Assembly (NCBI GenBank): GCA_008704415.1
Contig: VXIS01000299.1
Location: forward strand, 1 to 60,435
Direction of reading: 5' to 3'
Source: Sphaerosporella brunnea
Taxonomy: Eukaryota > Ascomycota > Pezizomycetes > Pezizales > Pyronemataceae
Length of the DNA: 60,435 bases
Shown here: positions 1-10,107 of the stretch, in pieces
Position numbering within the stretch: position 1 is the stretch's first letter
Layout: every line of letters starts with the position of its first letter
Program-made: the position numbers and the translations under genes
Notes under the pieces: generated by a model
What the model saw: the letters and a program-made list of their open reading frames with translations, nothing else
Database searches by the model: none
What the model was told of the DNA's origin: nothing

Positions 1-460
1 CCATAGTAAGTATGGTTGTCGCGTAAGGCATGCGATGCAGAAGATCGGGAGATGGAGCCAATAGGGCTGAGCATCTACCTGTAGCACGAGGATACGATCC
101 CGGAGAGGGGTATTCCGTGTGCGACCCATGTCTATGACTTATGATTTGAAATCAAAGAGTGAGTCATAGGAAGGTGGGGCGATCTCTGTGCGCGCCTTGA
201 CGCCCACAGTCGTAGAGACTGTCGGAAAGCCGAAGCAAGGAGTGAAGGCTGAGTATTACTCAGGGAGGCGGTAGTCTCTGGAGCGGCTTCCTACTATAAG
301 TAGGATTGCTTCCGCCCAGCGAACCCCTTTATCTTCAGCGAACAAGAACCATCAGTGTCCACCCGACAGAATAGCCCTTAAAATTCTATTGTTTAGGATT
401 TAGTTTCTTAAGGTCCTGAGTTCAATTCCACGACACTCTGGTAGACAGAGCCTCGTTACA
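1..460 (+). repeat. Family B LTR, 3' part (truncated by window edge)
   Basis: This stretch matches the right-hand 460 bp or so of the 820-bp repeat at 21381-22200 and ends in the same CCTCGTTACA terminus. The other copies of the family begin TGTCACGGG and end CTCGTTACA, and two of them bound a gypsy element, so this is an LTR. Its last 80 bp resemble the LTR at 23829-24637 (AAGGTC...TTCAATTCC variant) more than the copies at 21381 and 30574, so at least two LTR subtypes exist. The bases immediately after it are transposase coding sequence, not a retroelement leader. Confidence 0.85.
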
Positions 461-1860
461 CGTATATCTTCAACCTCAATTGCCTTAATGTCGGCTTTCG
501 TGAGAAATTTCTCGGCGGTGTGGGCTAACTTGCGCAAGACGGCAACAGCGGAGTCCGTGTTCCCAATCTTTAGGAGCTCAATGACATGCTGAGTCTGCTT
601 CCTAAGGTCACGACGGTTGAGGGGTGTCTCAAGGATAATGGCTCGGCGATTGATAGAGCTGGGAACAGGACGCGGGTGAAAAACTCTCGTCAAAACAGCA
701 TCCAAATTAAAAGGATAAATTCCCGTCTGTCGAATGGCTGCTTTAATGTTGGACGGCGTGTAGGCTGCCTGACGGGCCATAGTGTAGAAGGGCAGAAAGG
801 TTCCTTTGACTATACCCGTTCGGGTTAAGCGCATTTGGTCGTCCACAGCCTTGCCGTAATAATGGTGTAGAGGACCGAAGAGTCCTACATCCAAAGGCTG
901 AAGAAGATGAGTGGAATGAGGGGGGAAACAAAAAAGGACAATGTTGTGGGCAATTGCATATTCGCAAAACTCTAGGGATATGTGCGATCCGTGGCCATCC
1001 AAAAGGAGCAGTCGCGGACGTCCTTCAGCGCGAGCTTCGGTGTAGCGATTAAAGTGTTTGATCCACGCAAGACCAAGCTTCTCATCCGCCCAGCCATTAG
1101 GTGAAGAAGCGAAGGTCATGTCTGGATCCTCTGTATTCGAGTGCCAACCGATATACTGACCAGCACCCTTGAATATGATGAAGGATGGCAAAACATACTG
1201 AACGGCATTGCAGCTTTCGATAACGGTAAGTAATTCCCGTGTTCCGTCTTGCGTAACGCGGGTCGACCGCTTGCCCGCACGGCAAATCACTTTTCCCTTA
1301 CTCGAGTACCCAAGGATAAAACCTTTCTCATCCATGTTGTATATGTCATCAGGACGGAAGGCGTGGAGGTTCCGCTGTGTCTGTAGCTTGCGAAAATAAT
1401 CCTTCAGTGTTAGATAGTGGTTTGCCATAGCCCGTTGATGGTCAAGCTGTGTAGAAAACTTCGCTGCTAGGTCTGGCTGACGATTGAGAAAGGCAGACAC
1501 CCAGTGTTTGCCGAGTCTGCCAAGTCTGGGGTCCCCTTCTTCCATTGCACGCTTCTCGGCAAGAGCGCTCGCCATCGCACGCAAAAGGTCAATCCTCTGT
1601 GGAAAACCCCAGTCGTCCTGTTGTTGACACCAGGCAACAAGTGCCTTTTCCGTGGTGGGTGGAAGCTTCTGTTGATGCTGATGTGCTTCGGAACGGGTGC
1701 GGCGGCCACGGGCACGGTCGGAAAGTGTGGAAGGGGGTACACCAAATTCTAAAGCGAGAGTGCGAAACGACGTCCCTTCACAGGCTCTCTTTTCCAACGC
1801 CCGCTGGATTTGGGCTTCCTTCTCATTCTGGACAGTTTGACGGGGTTTGACACGAGCCAT
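400..1860 (-). CDS. pogo/Fot1-type DDE transposase, 3' end replaced by LTR sequence
   Basis: This encodes a DDE transposase of the Tc1/mariner superfamily, pogo/Fot1 branch, which cuts and pastes its own DNA in the nucleus. From the start chosen (MARVKPRQ, 1860; the frame is open to 1944) the order is an N-terminal Psq-type helix-turn-helix (residues about 10-55), a CENP-B/Tc5-type DNA-binding domain (about 70-135), and a DDE_1 catalytic core. The catalytic aspartates are visible in NMDEKGF (D177), LLLDGHGSH (D288) and HSTHLLQPLDVG (D324), a DD35D-type spacing. The last 18 or so residues (TRLCLPECRGIE...) are translated from the LTR at 1-460, so the natural C-terminus is lost. The catalytic core has no internal stop. 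The inactivating event is the junction at 460/461. Confidence 0.85.
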   Translation of the reverse strand: MARVKPRQTVQNEKEAQIQRALEKRACEGTSFRTLALEFGVPPSTLSDRARGRRTRSEAHQHQQKLPPTTEKALVAWCQQQDDWGFPQRIDLLRAMASALAEKRAMEEGDPRLGRLGKHWVSAFLNRQPDLAAKFSTQLDHQRAMANHYLTLKDYFRKLQTQRNLHAFRPDDIYNMDEKGFILGYSSKGKVICRAGKRSTRVTQDGTRELLTVIESCNAVQYVLPSFIIFKGAGQYIGWHSNTEDPDMTFASSPNGWADEKLGLAWIKHFNRYTEARAEGRPRLLLLDGHGSHISLEFCEYAIAHNIVLFCFPPHSTHLLQPLDVGLFGPLHHYYGKAVDDQMRLTRTGIVKGTFLPFYTMARQAAYTPSNIKAAIRQTGIYPFNLDAVLTRVFHPRPVPSSINRRAIILETPLNRRDLRKQTQHVIELLKIGNTDSAVAVLRKLAHTAEKFLTKADIKAIEVEDIRVTRLCLPECRGIELRTLRN

Positions 1861-2019
1861 TGTTGTGGTGGTGATATCGCACGACAAAATTTGAGGTAGG
1901 GACGGGGCGTCAAAAGCGGGGGGGCTAGTGGGGAATACGTGCAAAAATAGCGTTCGACTATTATATCCTAGCCGACTTCCGGGTAATATACGTTACTGCA
2001 TAGGAGAGATAACCCCCTG
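461..2019 (-). mobile_element. pogo/Fot1-type DNA transposon, one end missing
   Basis: This is the remnant of the transposon carrying the transposase. A candidate 5' terminus is CAGGGGGTTATCTCTCC read on the minus strand from 2019, next to a TTTA flank that could hold the TA target. The opposite terminal inverted repeat cannot be seen because the LTR at 1-460 replaces it, so the outer boundary is only a proposal. Confidence 0.45.
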
Positions 2020-2452
2020 TTTAGCCTGTCCATGGGATACTGCACTGCTGTCTTGGCGACGCAACGCCATCTTCACGCGCGCCCCTGGTTTCCTACTAGT
2101 GTCTATTCTCAATCGGTCCTCCAAACTGTCCAACATCTACTTACATATATTAGAAAAAGCAAATTACTTCCATCTCGAATTCAAAGTGCACCGCTGAAAT
2201 TAGCACAAGAAACAAAATGGGCATATTGATATGCACGAAAAGTGGAAGATTGAAATTTTCATCAAAAAATGAACTACAAAGCCAAATGGGGAAAGAATCT
2301 AGTTGATGTACAGAGTGGTACCAGGAAATCAATTTATCTCCCAACAATTGATCAGTCTCCAATCTTTTGCCCAAGAAGTTGACGAAGAATCAAGCAGCTG
2401 CCCACCAACCATGCTCATCCGCATCTAGAAGATTTTCTGGGTACACAACCTC
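2020..2452. other. Intergenic, no gene seen
   Basis: This AT-rich spacer lies between the transposon and the 3' end of the J-protein gene and presumably contains that gene's 3' UTR and polyadenylation site. No open frame of convincing composition and no repeat shared with the rest of the window was seen. Confidence 0.5.
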
Positions 2453-4769
2453 CTAAGCCGTTCCCCGTCCATCGACGAGATGGCTCCGCAATGGAGCAAT
2501 AAGGCCTTGCTCTCCCTTGACAGTAGTCTCATGCAGTAGCCCATTGAATAAGTACTGCACTGTGAGCACCTTCTCACTTCCTGGCGCTGGATCGTAGAAT
2601 CCGATAATGCGACTCTTCTCAACTCCGCGCGGAAGCACAAGCTGGCCTTGATCAACCAGAGCTGCAACGGCAATCGTAACGTCTGCGGAAAGCGCCCCAT
2701 CTTTCGTGCCATACGTAGCCTCAAGAACAACTAAACCACCAACATGTTTCTCGGCCAGCATCTTCCGCTCTACAGACGGACGCATGACCTCGGTTGCCTC
2801 CTCAGCCGTCTTTCTTCGGCGTAGGGTCTTGGAGCGAAGTGCTTTGCGCATGCGTGCAGCCTCTCGTTCGCGAAGTTTCTGCTCCCTCTTACGCAGCCAG
2901 AGGAACTCGGAGGCAACATAAGCGACGAAAGGAATGGCGGTCGCGTAGAGCATGATGCGGGTATCTGGGACAGGCGCCAATATGACCGGTATCGAGAAGC
3001 GCTGACCCAGCCGTGACCAAGTAAAGCCGATAATAACGCCGCTCTTACTTGAAGAACCTCCCATGGTAGCATTAATACCAATAATCGTGTTCTCAAAAAG
3101 CTTTCGGGAGGCCTTGACGGTCCAGGACGAGGCACCCGTGATGTGAACAGTCGCTTCAACGCCTAGGCGTACTCCAACGTTGCGACGGTTCTTGATGGCG
3201 TGGAAGTCCGGCGTCGTCAATGGGGTGCCGACAAAGAATGTACGGCCCCAGGAGAGCTTTGCGTGCATCCCTTGAGCCATGAGACCTGCAACTATCGCGA
3301 CATTGTACGATTCTGTCCTCTGTGACCGGCTTGTCCTAGGGGGCCCTGTCCTATAGGAGTCTTCATCCGGTTCAGAGGGCTCGTCTTCCGCAGTAGAACC
3401 CACAGGGTGATATGTGTATCCCATCGATGCGAAGCCATTCCTAACCTTGCCGAGTTCGGGCAGGCTGAAGAGTTCTTTGAAATTGGCGAGCCACGTCGTT
3501 CCGCCGGTGTTGACACCTAAAAAGACACTGTGACGAATGGCTAACCGTCGGGTGAAGTTGCACTCGACGATAGGGGCCTTTTCTAACCTCGGGAGTCCAA
3601 CGAAGGTTCCTCGCATCGAAATGGCATTCTGTCCAAAACTACGAGAAATCTGAGTGGTCACTGTAGGTGCTGGAAGGATGGTTGTGGCCACAGCGATCTG
3701 ATTGCCGGCCAGAAGGGAAGCCACTGATCGCGGTGCGTCAGGCGGAAGATGGGGAAAAGCATGCACAAGCGTCGCAGAAAGACCTGTTGATGCCAACACA
3801 GACGACGGGAAACGTCGATCCAAGGGCTTCTGCTTGGGTTGTGGCGACGCTCCACCTAAGGAGCAATCGAATGTGAGGATAGGTTTTGGTGCATCAACTT
3901 CCCGCCGCTTCTGTGACTGAGAGCTATGCTTCTGTTGTGATAGGCCCTTCACCGAGGATGGCAAAGGAGACTCCAAAATCTCAGCTAGCGAATTGAGCGG
4001 CACCTGAAACGAGTAGTTGACAATATATGAAGTCATGGCTCCAACCGGTGGCTGCAACTCCTCCGCAACAAAGGATCCATCAGGTTGCGGGCGCACCATG
4101 ACCTGCGAATACCACAGGCCAGAGACGTCGAAGGTAGTGACCACCTTTCCGCGGGATACCACCAGCTCTTCCAGTTGTTCTGCTCTCTGTTTGCGCATAT
4201 GCACTTCCAGCCAAAGCTTGAACTGTGCTGGACTCATGGATTTCACGCCAACCTGCCATGACCTGTCTTTGAGACCCTCGATTCCAAGCCTGTCGTAAAC
4301 GATGCGTTTTTGGGGGTTGGTGAGCGTCTCATAGGCGACCAATATTTGATTGAAATGCTTGGTGGCCCGTTCTCGCATCTCTGGAGGCTGCTTGTCCGGA
4401 TGAAATCGCCGCGACAGCGAGTGATAGGCCGTGCGGATCTCGTTCGGCGTTGCCTGGTTACTATCGGGTTACCACTGTCCAGTGTCCACCACCAATATGT
4501 ACAACCAGGAGTGCGCCTACTTCATGAGACACGTTCAGGATAGCATAGTAGTCGGTGTCATCGTCCCCTTCATCTTCTGCCAGCAGATCCAAATGCTCTT
4601 CGTCGTCATCAGCCATGCTTGCTGCGGGACTCTGCGCACTGCCGTTGCGCTCGCCATCCGAGACGTTGAAAGCCGTGGTTGAAGTTCCCCACTGGTATTG
4701 GGCTCCGGGGTGATGGCTGCCGGAGCGGTCGGACGGTGCAGGGTTTCCAGTTGAAGGGATGTCAGCCAT
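2453..4769 (-). CDS. DNAJC11-type J-domain protein (DUF3395 family), two exons
   Basis: The protein is a J-domain co-chaperone of about 749 residues, expected to stimulate Hsp70. Its human relative DNAJC11 is a mitochondrial outer-membrane protein associated with the MICOS/SAM machinery; the same location here is inferred. Exon 1 is 4769-4521 and exon 2 is 4453-2453. The intron 4520-4454 (GTAGGC...CCAG, 67 nt) joins VSHE to ATPNEIRTAYHSL in phase 0 and restores a complete J domain: DYYAILNV helix I, HPD at residues 101-103, and the YETLTNPQKRIVYD helix. A long beta-rich middle follows, then a hydrophobic segment (LYATAIPFVAYVASEFLW), a basic coiled stretch and a C-terminal domain like DUF3395. 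Exon 1 upstream of the J domain is acidic and Ser/Asp-rich. The start is the first ATG in frame with a plausible N-terminus. It is divergently arranged with the SNARE gene. Confidence 0.85.
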
Positions 4770-5094
4770 GATGGACGGCAAGGCAGCAGTCGTACGGGAC
4801 TGTCGAGGAGATATGTTTACCCTCAAAAAAAGAAACAATCATCCCGCATTGGATGCCGGGATGACGTTGTGCATGCCAAGCCCGTCGCTCTTTTCCGAGA
4901 GTGAGAGAATCCAACTATCTACCTGGAGAATCACAGCCGCATCAATACCACATACTCTAAACTTTACTCTATACAACGCGTGAGTTGTGGAGTGTCTATT
5001 TGATAGAACACCGAGAACGAGCTTGATCTCATAAAAACTGTTCAGTGCATGCTTCTTCTTCCCATAGACTGACGCTCAAACATCACAGCCAAAC
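4770..5094. promoter_or_regulatory. Divergent promoter region, J-protein / SNARE genes
   Basis: These 325 bp lie between two divergent start codons and must hold both promoters and 5' UTRs. They contain pyrimidine-rich stretches typical of fungal promoters. No canonical TATA box could be assigned with confidence. Confidence 0.5.
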
Positions 5095-5952
5095 ATGATG
5101 TCCTCAACAAATGACACTGATCCATATCACCAGTTCCAATCGTTCGTCCCATCCCAGTTTGCGCTTCTCGCTCGGGAGCACGTAAGTAGCTAACCGGGTG
5201 AGTGGCCCTGTGTAGTGAGGTGCAGTCTCTCCTGGCGCAAACACGCACCTCATTTACCAACTACCTCCGTCTCCGCTCTCTCTCCCACGCCGCCGCTCCC
5301 GAGCTGGTATCTGCAAGGCAGGAGCTCAGCCACAACCTTTCCTCGCTCGCCGATGACATCGCCGACCTCACCGCAGCAGTGAAAGCCGTCGAGGGCGACC
5401 CCTACAAATACGGCCTCGACGTCAGTGATGTCGCGGCGCGACGGCGATTCGTGGAGGAGGCCTTAGGCGATGTCGAAGACATGAAAGAAGAGATGGAAAA
5501 TGCGGAAGCGCCGACGCCGACGCATCCGCAATATGGCGGCTTTGTGGGCGATGAAGATGAGGACGACGACGAGCGAGAGGATCCTTTGGCTGCCTACGAA
5601 AGGGAGCAGCAGGTGCAGATGATGCGAGATCAGGATCTGCAGCTGGAAGGTGTCTATAGAAGTGTCGGCAACCTCAGAGCCCAAGCTGACACCATGGGAC
5701 GTGAACTCGGCGAGCAGGCTGAACTCGTTGATGCGCTTGATCGTGACGTGGACCGGGTACAGGGGAAGCTGGGGAAGGGATTGAAAGACCTGAATGCGTT
5801 CATTCGGAAGAACGAGGGTGAGTGTTATATGTCCTAGAGCCTTCGCATATGCAGTGCTGACTGGGTTGCGCGTAGATACGGCGAGCAATTGGTGCATTGG
5901 ACTGCTGATACTTGTCTTGTGCATTCTACTATTCTTCTTGTTCATACTCTGA
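5095..5952 (+). CDS. tlg1: Tlg1/syntaxin-6-type Qc-SNARE, three exons
   Basis: This is a tail-anchored Qc-SNARE of about 241 residues, expected to act in endosome-to-late-Golgi fusion. It opens with MMSSTNDTDPYHQFQ, followed by an N-terminal helical bundle (VQSLLAQTRTSFTNYLRLRS...), an acidic linker (DEDEDDDER) and a SNARE motif starting near REQQVQMMRDQD and running to LNAFIRKNE. The tail WCIGLLILVLCILLFFLFIL is a single transmembrane anchor that ends the protein. Intron 2 is 5818-5875 (GTGAGT...CGTAG), joining KNE to DTASNW in phase 1. Intron 1 ends at 5215 after a GCTAAC branch site at 5189. Its 5' site is best placed at 5142 (GTTCGT), which gives DPYHQFQSEVQSLL, but 5157 (GTTTGC) is also possible. 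The second ATG at 5098 could equally be used. Confidence 0.85.
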
Positions 5953-6287
5953 GTCTTGCAGCGTGCCGTTTATTGAACTTGCACTTTTGAGCTTTGACTT
6001 GGCGGTGGAGTTATGGGTTTTGATTGGTTTGAGGTTTCCTGGCTGAGCGGACAGAGGTACCTAGCAGAAAGCACACAATTTCAGAGTCATCAATGTCCGA
6101 CCTGATGAGCTCAGTGTCTCATTTGGCGCCCAGCTAAACGACTTTGATTCACCACCAGCAGAGTTCCTCCGCATCGCCACTGTGACTATTGCACCAGAAA
6201 CCAGAACATGCAATCTCCATACTCTATAGTGAGAATATCTGTACAACCTCCCGCCCTCCAACGATACAGACCTGCCTCTCTGAGTCT
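5953..6287. other. Convergent 3' intergenic spacer
   Basis: These 335 bp lie between the stop codons of two convergent genes and presumably contain both 3' UTRs. No other feature was recognised. Confidence 0.5.
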
Positions 6288-6850
6288 TTACTCCAATGGG
6301 TAGTCCGCACCATGTTCGTGCAGGTACTTCTTGTGCTTGATATGGGCGTATGGCAGGCCACAGTAACCACATGGCGCAACTTCAGGCTTGTCGACATTGA
6401 TGTAAATCTTGGGATGCCCAGCCGGGCCGCCGCCTGCCCACCGAGGATATATCAGTTTCTGACCGATTCCACTTCCAGGCTTTGCCACCCACCTCCGTTG
6501 CACTCAACTACCCTCTTTTCACTCCATCTCACAGGCTGCTGATGAATGAGCTCAATGGCAGCCCAAGGTGCAGGCTGCATCGTGAGGTCGGTCTGCTCGA
6601 ACCGGGGACCGGTCATGCCGAGTGCTCTTGGGCGCTGGGATTTCGACCAGGTGGTGGCGCGGTTGGGCGCCTGCATCAGTCTTGCCTTCTCGGCGGCTTC
6701 AATAGACTCAGCGACGTCCTTGGGGGCGGGGACGGACGCTTCATTGGCGACATTCGGGGTATTGGGCATCGTGATGGTCTGGATCCCACGCGCGCCGGCG
6801 AGGCGCCGGGGGAGCTGCCTGATGCTGCTGCGGAGGAGGTGAAGTGGCAT
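6288..6850 (-). CDS. NDUFS6: NADH:ubiquinone oxidoreductase NDUFS6-type zinc subunit
   Basis: This is an accessory subunit of respiratory complex I on the matrix side, binding one zinc ion. Exon 1 is 6850-6493 and exon 2 is 6433-6288. The intron 6492-6434 (GTGGGT...GGCAG, 59 nt, branch AACTGAT) joins VVECNG to GGGPAGHPKIY in phase 1. The product has about 167 residues. The N-terminus MPLHLLRSSIRQLPRRLAGA is Arg/Ser-rich and amphipathic, as expected of a mitochondrial presequence. The C-terminal zf-CHCC domain shows all four putative zinc ligands: Cys of ECNGG, His of AGHPK, and the two Cys of PCGYCGLPY. It stops at YPLE, close to the family's usual end. It is divergent from the Mpp6-like gene, with only 171 bp between the start codons. 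Confidence 0.9.
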
Positions 6851-7021
6851 GATTGGTTTGGTTGATGTCGGGCGGAGCGGCGAGGTTGAAGTTGTGGTAT
6901 TGCTACTCTAGTTTGGGTTAGTGGCTTGGCGATGTTGTTACCTTCACCATCGCCCATGGCGATCGACCTCCTCAACCACTCCCTTTCCCTTTCAGCCCAT
7001 CGATCCACTGCAGTAATCACA
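6851..7021. promoter_or_regulatory. Short divergent promoter, complex I subunit / Mpp6-like gene
   Basis: Only 171 bp separate the two divergent start codons, so the upstream elements of the two genes must overlap. No specific site could be assigned. Confidence 0.45.
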
Positions 7022-7838
7022 ATGAGCTCGACACCAAAAAATGCGTTGGCTAAGGGCACCCCGAAGTCTGCGACTCCGAAAAACATGTCGAATCGGTTAC
7101 TGACTATGAAGGTGCACCTCTCGACCCCTCACATACTTTCCATTGCACCGCTAACTGGACGGCCAGTTCATGCAACGTGCTGCTGCTGCTTCACCCTCAA
7201 AATCCGACACCGCAGCCATCAAAGCAGCCACTGCCGAAGAGTCTGCGCGACGTGAGGCCGCAACCCTTGCCTTGCGCCCTCGCGTCCCCATTCATGGCGG
7301 CGATAAAGACGTTGAGACGCAGTGGGAGCTTAGCTATGTGCGAGACGCACGGCATAATTTGCGAGGCCTTAAGGTTGCATCTGTGGGGTTCTCTGAACTA
7401 CAAATCGTAGACAGCGACAGCGAAATGGACGAAGAAGAGGAGGGAGAGATGGAGAATGCAGGCCGGTTGGTATTTGGCAACTTCAAGAAAAAATGCGCCC
7501 AGACACCGTCGAGAAAGGAAGGTGACTCCGACGAAAACGATTCGTCCGACGGCAATGGGGAGGACGATGATATCCTGCTCAGCAAGAAGTTTGCGGGCAA
7601 GCGCAATCTTCTCTGTGGCTTGAGGAGCATCTCGAATGCTGGCAACAACAATGCCAATATAAAATGCCGCAGCTGCAATAAGAATGGACATAAGGCTGCT
7701 GACTGCCCCAAGATGGAGTGTTATGCTTGTGGTGGTCGTGGGCACATCAGCAATGATTGTCCGAACCCCAAAAAGAGGCGCAAAGATACAGATGGAGGAT
7801 ATAATTCTGTTCTGAAGAAGGCAAGGCAATCAATGTGA
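7022..7838 (+). CDS. mpp6: Mpp6-like nuclear exosome cofactor with two C-terminal CCHC knuckles
   Basis: The protein has about 253 residues. Exon 1 (7022-7111) and exon 2 (7167-7838) are joined across the intron 7112-7166 (GTGCAC...GGCCAG, branch GCTAAC) to give SNRLLTMKFMQRAAAA, the N-terminal signature of the M-phase phosphoprotein 6 (Mpp6) family. Mpp6 binds RNA and recruits the nuclear exosome. A middle stretch has WELSYV and, after an acidic DSDSEMDEEEEGE run, GRLVFGNFKKK, which resembles the second conserved Mpp6 motif (GRxSFGGFN). Unusually, residues about 197-228 form two zinc knuckles, CRSCNKNGHKAADC and CYACGGRGHISNDC, followed by a basic tail KKRRK. Knuckles of this kind are known from Air1/Air2 of the TRAMP complex. 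The identity of each half rests on short motifs; the joining is read directly from an uninterrupted frame. Confidence 0.75.
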
Positions 7839-8104
7839 GAGAAATGTACGGTGTGGGTGTAGCTGGTGCTCTCTGGCACTTAGTGAGTAGATGCTTTGAT
7901 CATTACTTGTCGGTACTTAGTCCATCAGGAACTCGGTTTGTAACTGAAAAGTAGTAACATTGTGCGATGTGCTGGAGAACATGAAACACGGAAAGTAAAA
8001 AAAAATCAAAAAAAAATCAAAAAATCATTGAAATGCTCTAACACCAGGCGAGCCCCTCATTAATTGCTTCGATTTTACCTGAGCCGTTTCAAACCATACA
8101 ATTT

Positions 8105-9278
8105 TTACTTTCTGGGCTTCTTTTTTGCGGGCTCGCCTGCAGTCTCCCCATGGCTATGGCTGTGTTTGTGCTTGGAGCCACAGCTGCGGCCACCATGGCT
8201 GTGACTGTGCTGCTGCGGCTCATCATCATCCTCATCACTGCCGCTCAATGAGATCTCGTCATCACTTTCACTTTCTTCCAAGGAAGCAGCTAAGCCAAAG
8301 GTCAGAACATCAGTATCGTTATGAAGCGGGGCACGTTGAACATACTGAAATACTTGACAGCAGACGGATACAGATCCTCGGCTATCTGAATGGCGAGTTC
8401 ATCGCCGTAATGGAAAGCCTCGACATAATCAACGGGCTTGTCATCCTCGTCGTCATCCATTTTGTCAGAGTCATTGTCGTCACGCTCAGTCTCTCCGAGG
8501 TCAAAGTGGACTCCGCTGTAAGAGAACCACGCGAAGAAGCTGGAGTTCTCGGTCAACAGCTCCAAAAGCTTCCCTTCCTTCTGACCAAGTTTGGCAGAGC
8601 CCTTGCCCTTCTTGGAATCGGTCTTTGCCTTCCTCTCCTCGAAAGCCTCAATGGCTGCCTTGTTGATGCCGCCAGTGAGATCCTTGCCGTCCTTCCAGAT
8701 GATAGGAGTAGGAGTGGATATCAAGCCGGTGGAGTTAACCTTCATGGACGGTTGGTAGGTGAACGATTTGGTAACTGTTTGAGCGGGCATATAATCGTTG
8801 TCATCAAACTTGAATACAATGTCGAAATCGCGTGGATCTCCATCCTCGACATTGGGGCGCACAACGTTGATCTCGGTGAGATGCTCGAGAACCGCTGAAT
8901 CCTCGGGGGTGATGTGCTCATCGAAACCCAGAGAGCTAGACGCCTCATCAAGCACCTGAGGCCAGAAACCCTTGATCTCGCTCGTGACCGCATTGCGCTT
9001 CGTGTAGAGGTGACGCTGCTTCAAGGTGGTTTCGCGGACTTGAGATATCAATGAAAATCAGTCATCGGGGACCCATTGAACCAATAGACATCGTGGGGGT
9101 TTTGCATTTCGTGGTTTCAGCCGGTGCTGGTGGCGGCGGAATGCGACGGCGATGTAGCAAGGAAGATATCTGGGCAGAGAAACTTACGGATCTCGATGTC
9201 GACCTGATCGAATTCCTTCTCCAGTTCAGCGAGCTGACCAAAATGGCGCTCAATGTCTTCATTGCTGAGTGTAGACAT
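8105..9278 (-). CDS. NAP-domain histone chaperone (SET/Vps75-type), three exons
   Basis: This is a nuclear histone chaperone of about 322 residues in the NAP family, closer to SET/Vps75 than to Nap1 by length and motifs. Exons are 9278-9188, 9038-8346 and 8289-8105. Intron 1 (9187-9039, GTAAGT, 149 nt) is long for this window. Intron 2 is 8345-8290 (GTATGT...CTTAG). A dimerisation helix (NEDIERHFGQLAELEKEFDQVDIEI) leads into the earmuff domain with FDIVFKFDDNDYM, a strand/KSFTY segment, NSSFFAWFSYSG and the AEDLYPSAVKYF end. The third exon encodes an acidic tail (DDEISLSGSDEDDDE), then a His/Ser-rich block (QQHSHSHGGRSCGSKHKHSHSHGE), ending in KKKPRK, a likely nuclear localisation signal. Acidic tails are normal for the family; the His/Ser block is not something I recognise. 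Confidence 0.88.
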
Positions 9279-10107
9279 GACTGTTGGATGTGAGGCTTGG
9301 GATTGCGCAACGATTGTCAAGAGGAGCCAAAAAGAATGAGCAGTGGACAGGCGGTGGGGTGATTGGGAAGCGCCGCGGGTTGAATTTTAACAGGAGTGTT
9401 TTATTCGGAGAGGGCTTTTTTTTTTTTTTTTTTTTTGAAAAGTTAGCTGGAGCACAAGTTTGGCATTGACTGCCAAGCCACGTAGTTGTTTTACCTTGAT
9501 AAGATTAAGTGAAACTGGAGATAGTCACTCAGAACGAGTGACATGCAGTGATATTGTGGTCATGATCACACAACCCCGAATCAAGCTTCAACGAGGCTTG
9601 CAGGCTTGGAATTGATTGTGGCTACAATGATCATGAGGTCGCCAATCTAGATTTCCGCGTTCTCTGGGACAATGTACTCTTGTACATAACTGTGGATTTG
9701 AGTGCGAAAAAGCTCGACATATGCATATGTACATACATCACCCTAACCGTAAGAACGCATGCATCATGCGCGGGGCCGCCACATCTGCATGGATATTCCA
9801 ATTGCATGCAGCCAGTAGTATGGAGACCATATCTTGAGTGTACCTAGGTACGTAGACTCAAAACTACGGCAGGAGAGCTTATGTAAGGCTTGTTGGTGAA
9901 GATCCTCACAACTTATACTTTGCATCTAGCCTGCTTTTGAGACCCATCATCGGTAAAGTATGTACCTACTTATGAAGTAGATCTTGTATTCCTCCGTATG
10001 CGGTATAGTTAAGTAGGTACTCATAACGTTACACACTCCCGATAAAGTACCACATAAGTACTCCCTACAACCCCCCCACAAAGCAATCACTCTGGAGAAA
10101 GGCGTGG
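9279..10107. promoter_or_regulatory. Divergent intergenic region, NAP gene / insulysin gene
   Basis: These 829 bp lie between divergent genes. A 22-nt T run sits at about 9416-9436. Several TAGGTAC/AGTACCT motifs recur around 9840-10060 (for example 9842, 9964, 10013). Nothing resembling a gene was seen. Confidence 0.45.

Noticed and set aside
4310..4682. Plus-strand frames antisense to the first exons of the J-protein gene
   Set aside because: They are shadows. The minus strand gives a complete J domain across a good intron.
8125..8898. 257-codon plus-strand frame antisense to the NAP gene
   Set aside because: It is an antisense shadow of exons 2 and 3. Family motifs and splice sites are on the minus strand.
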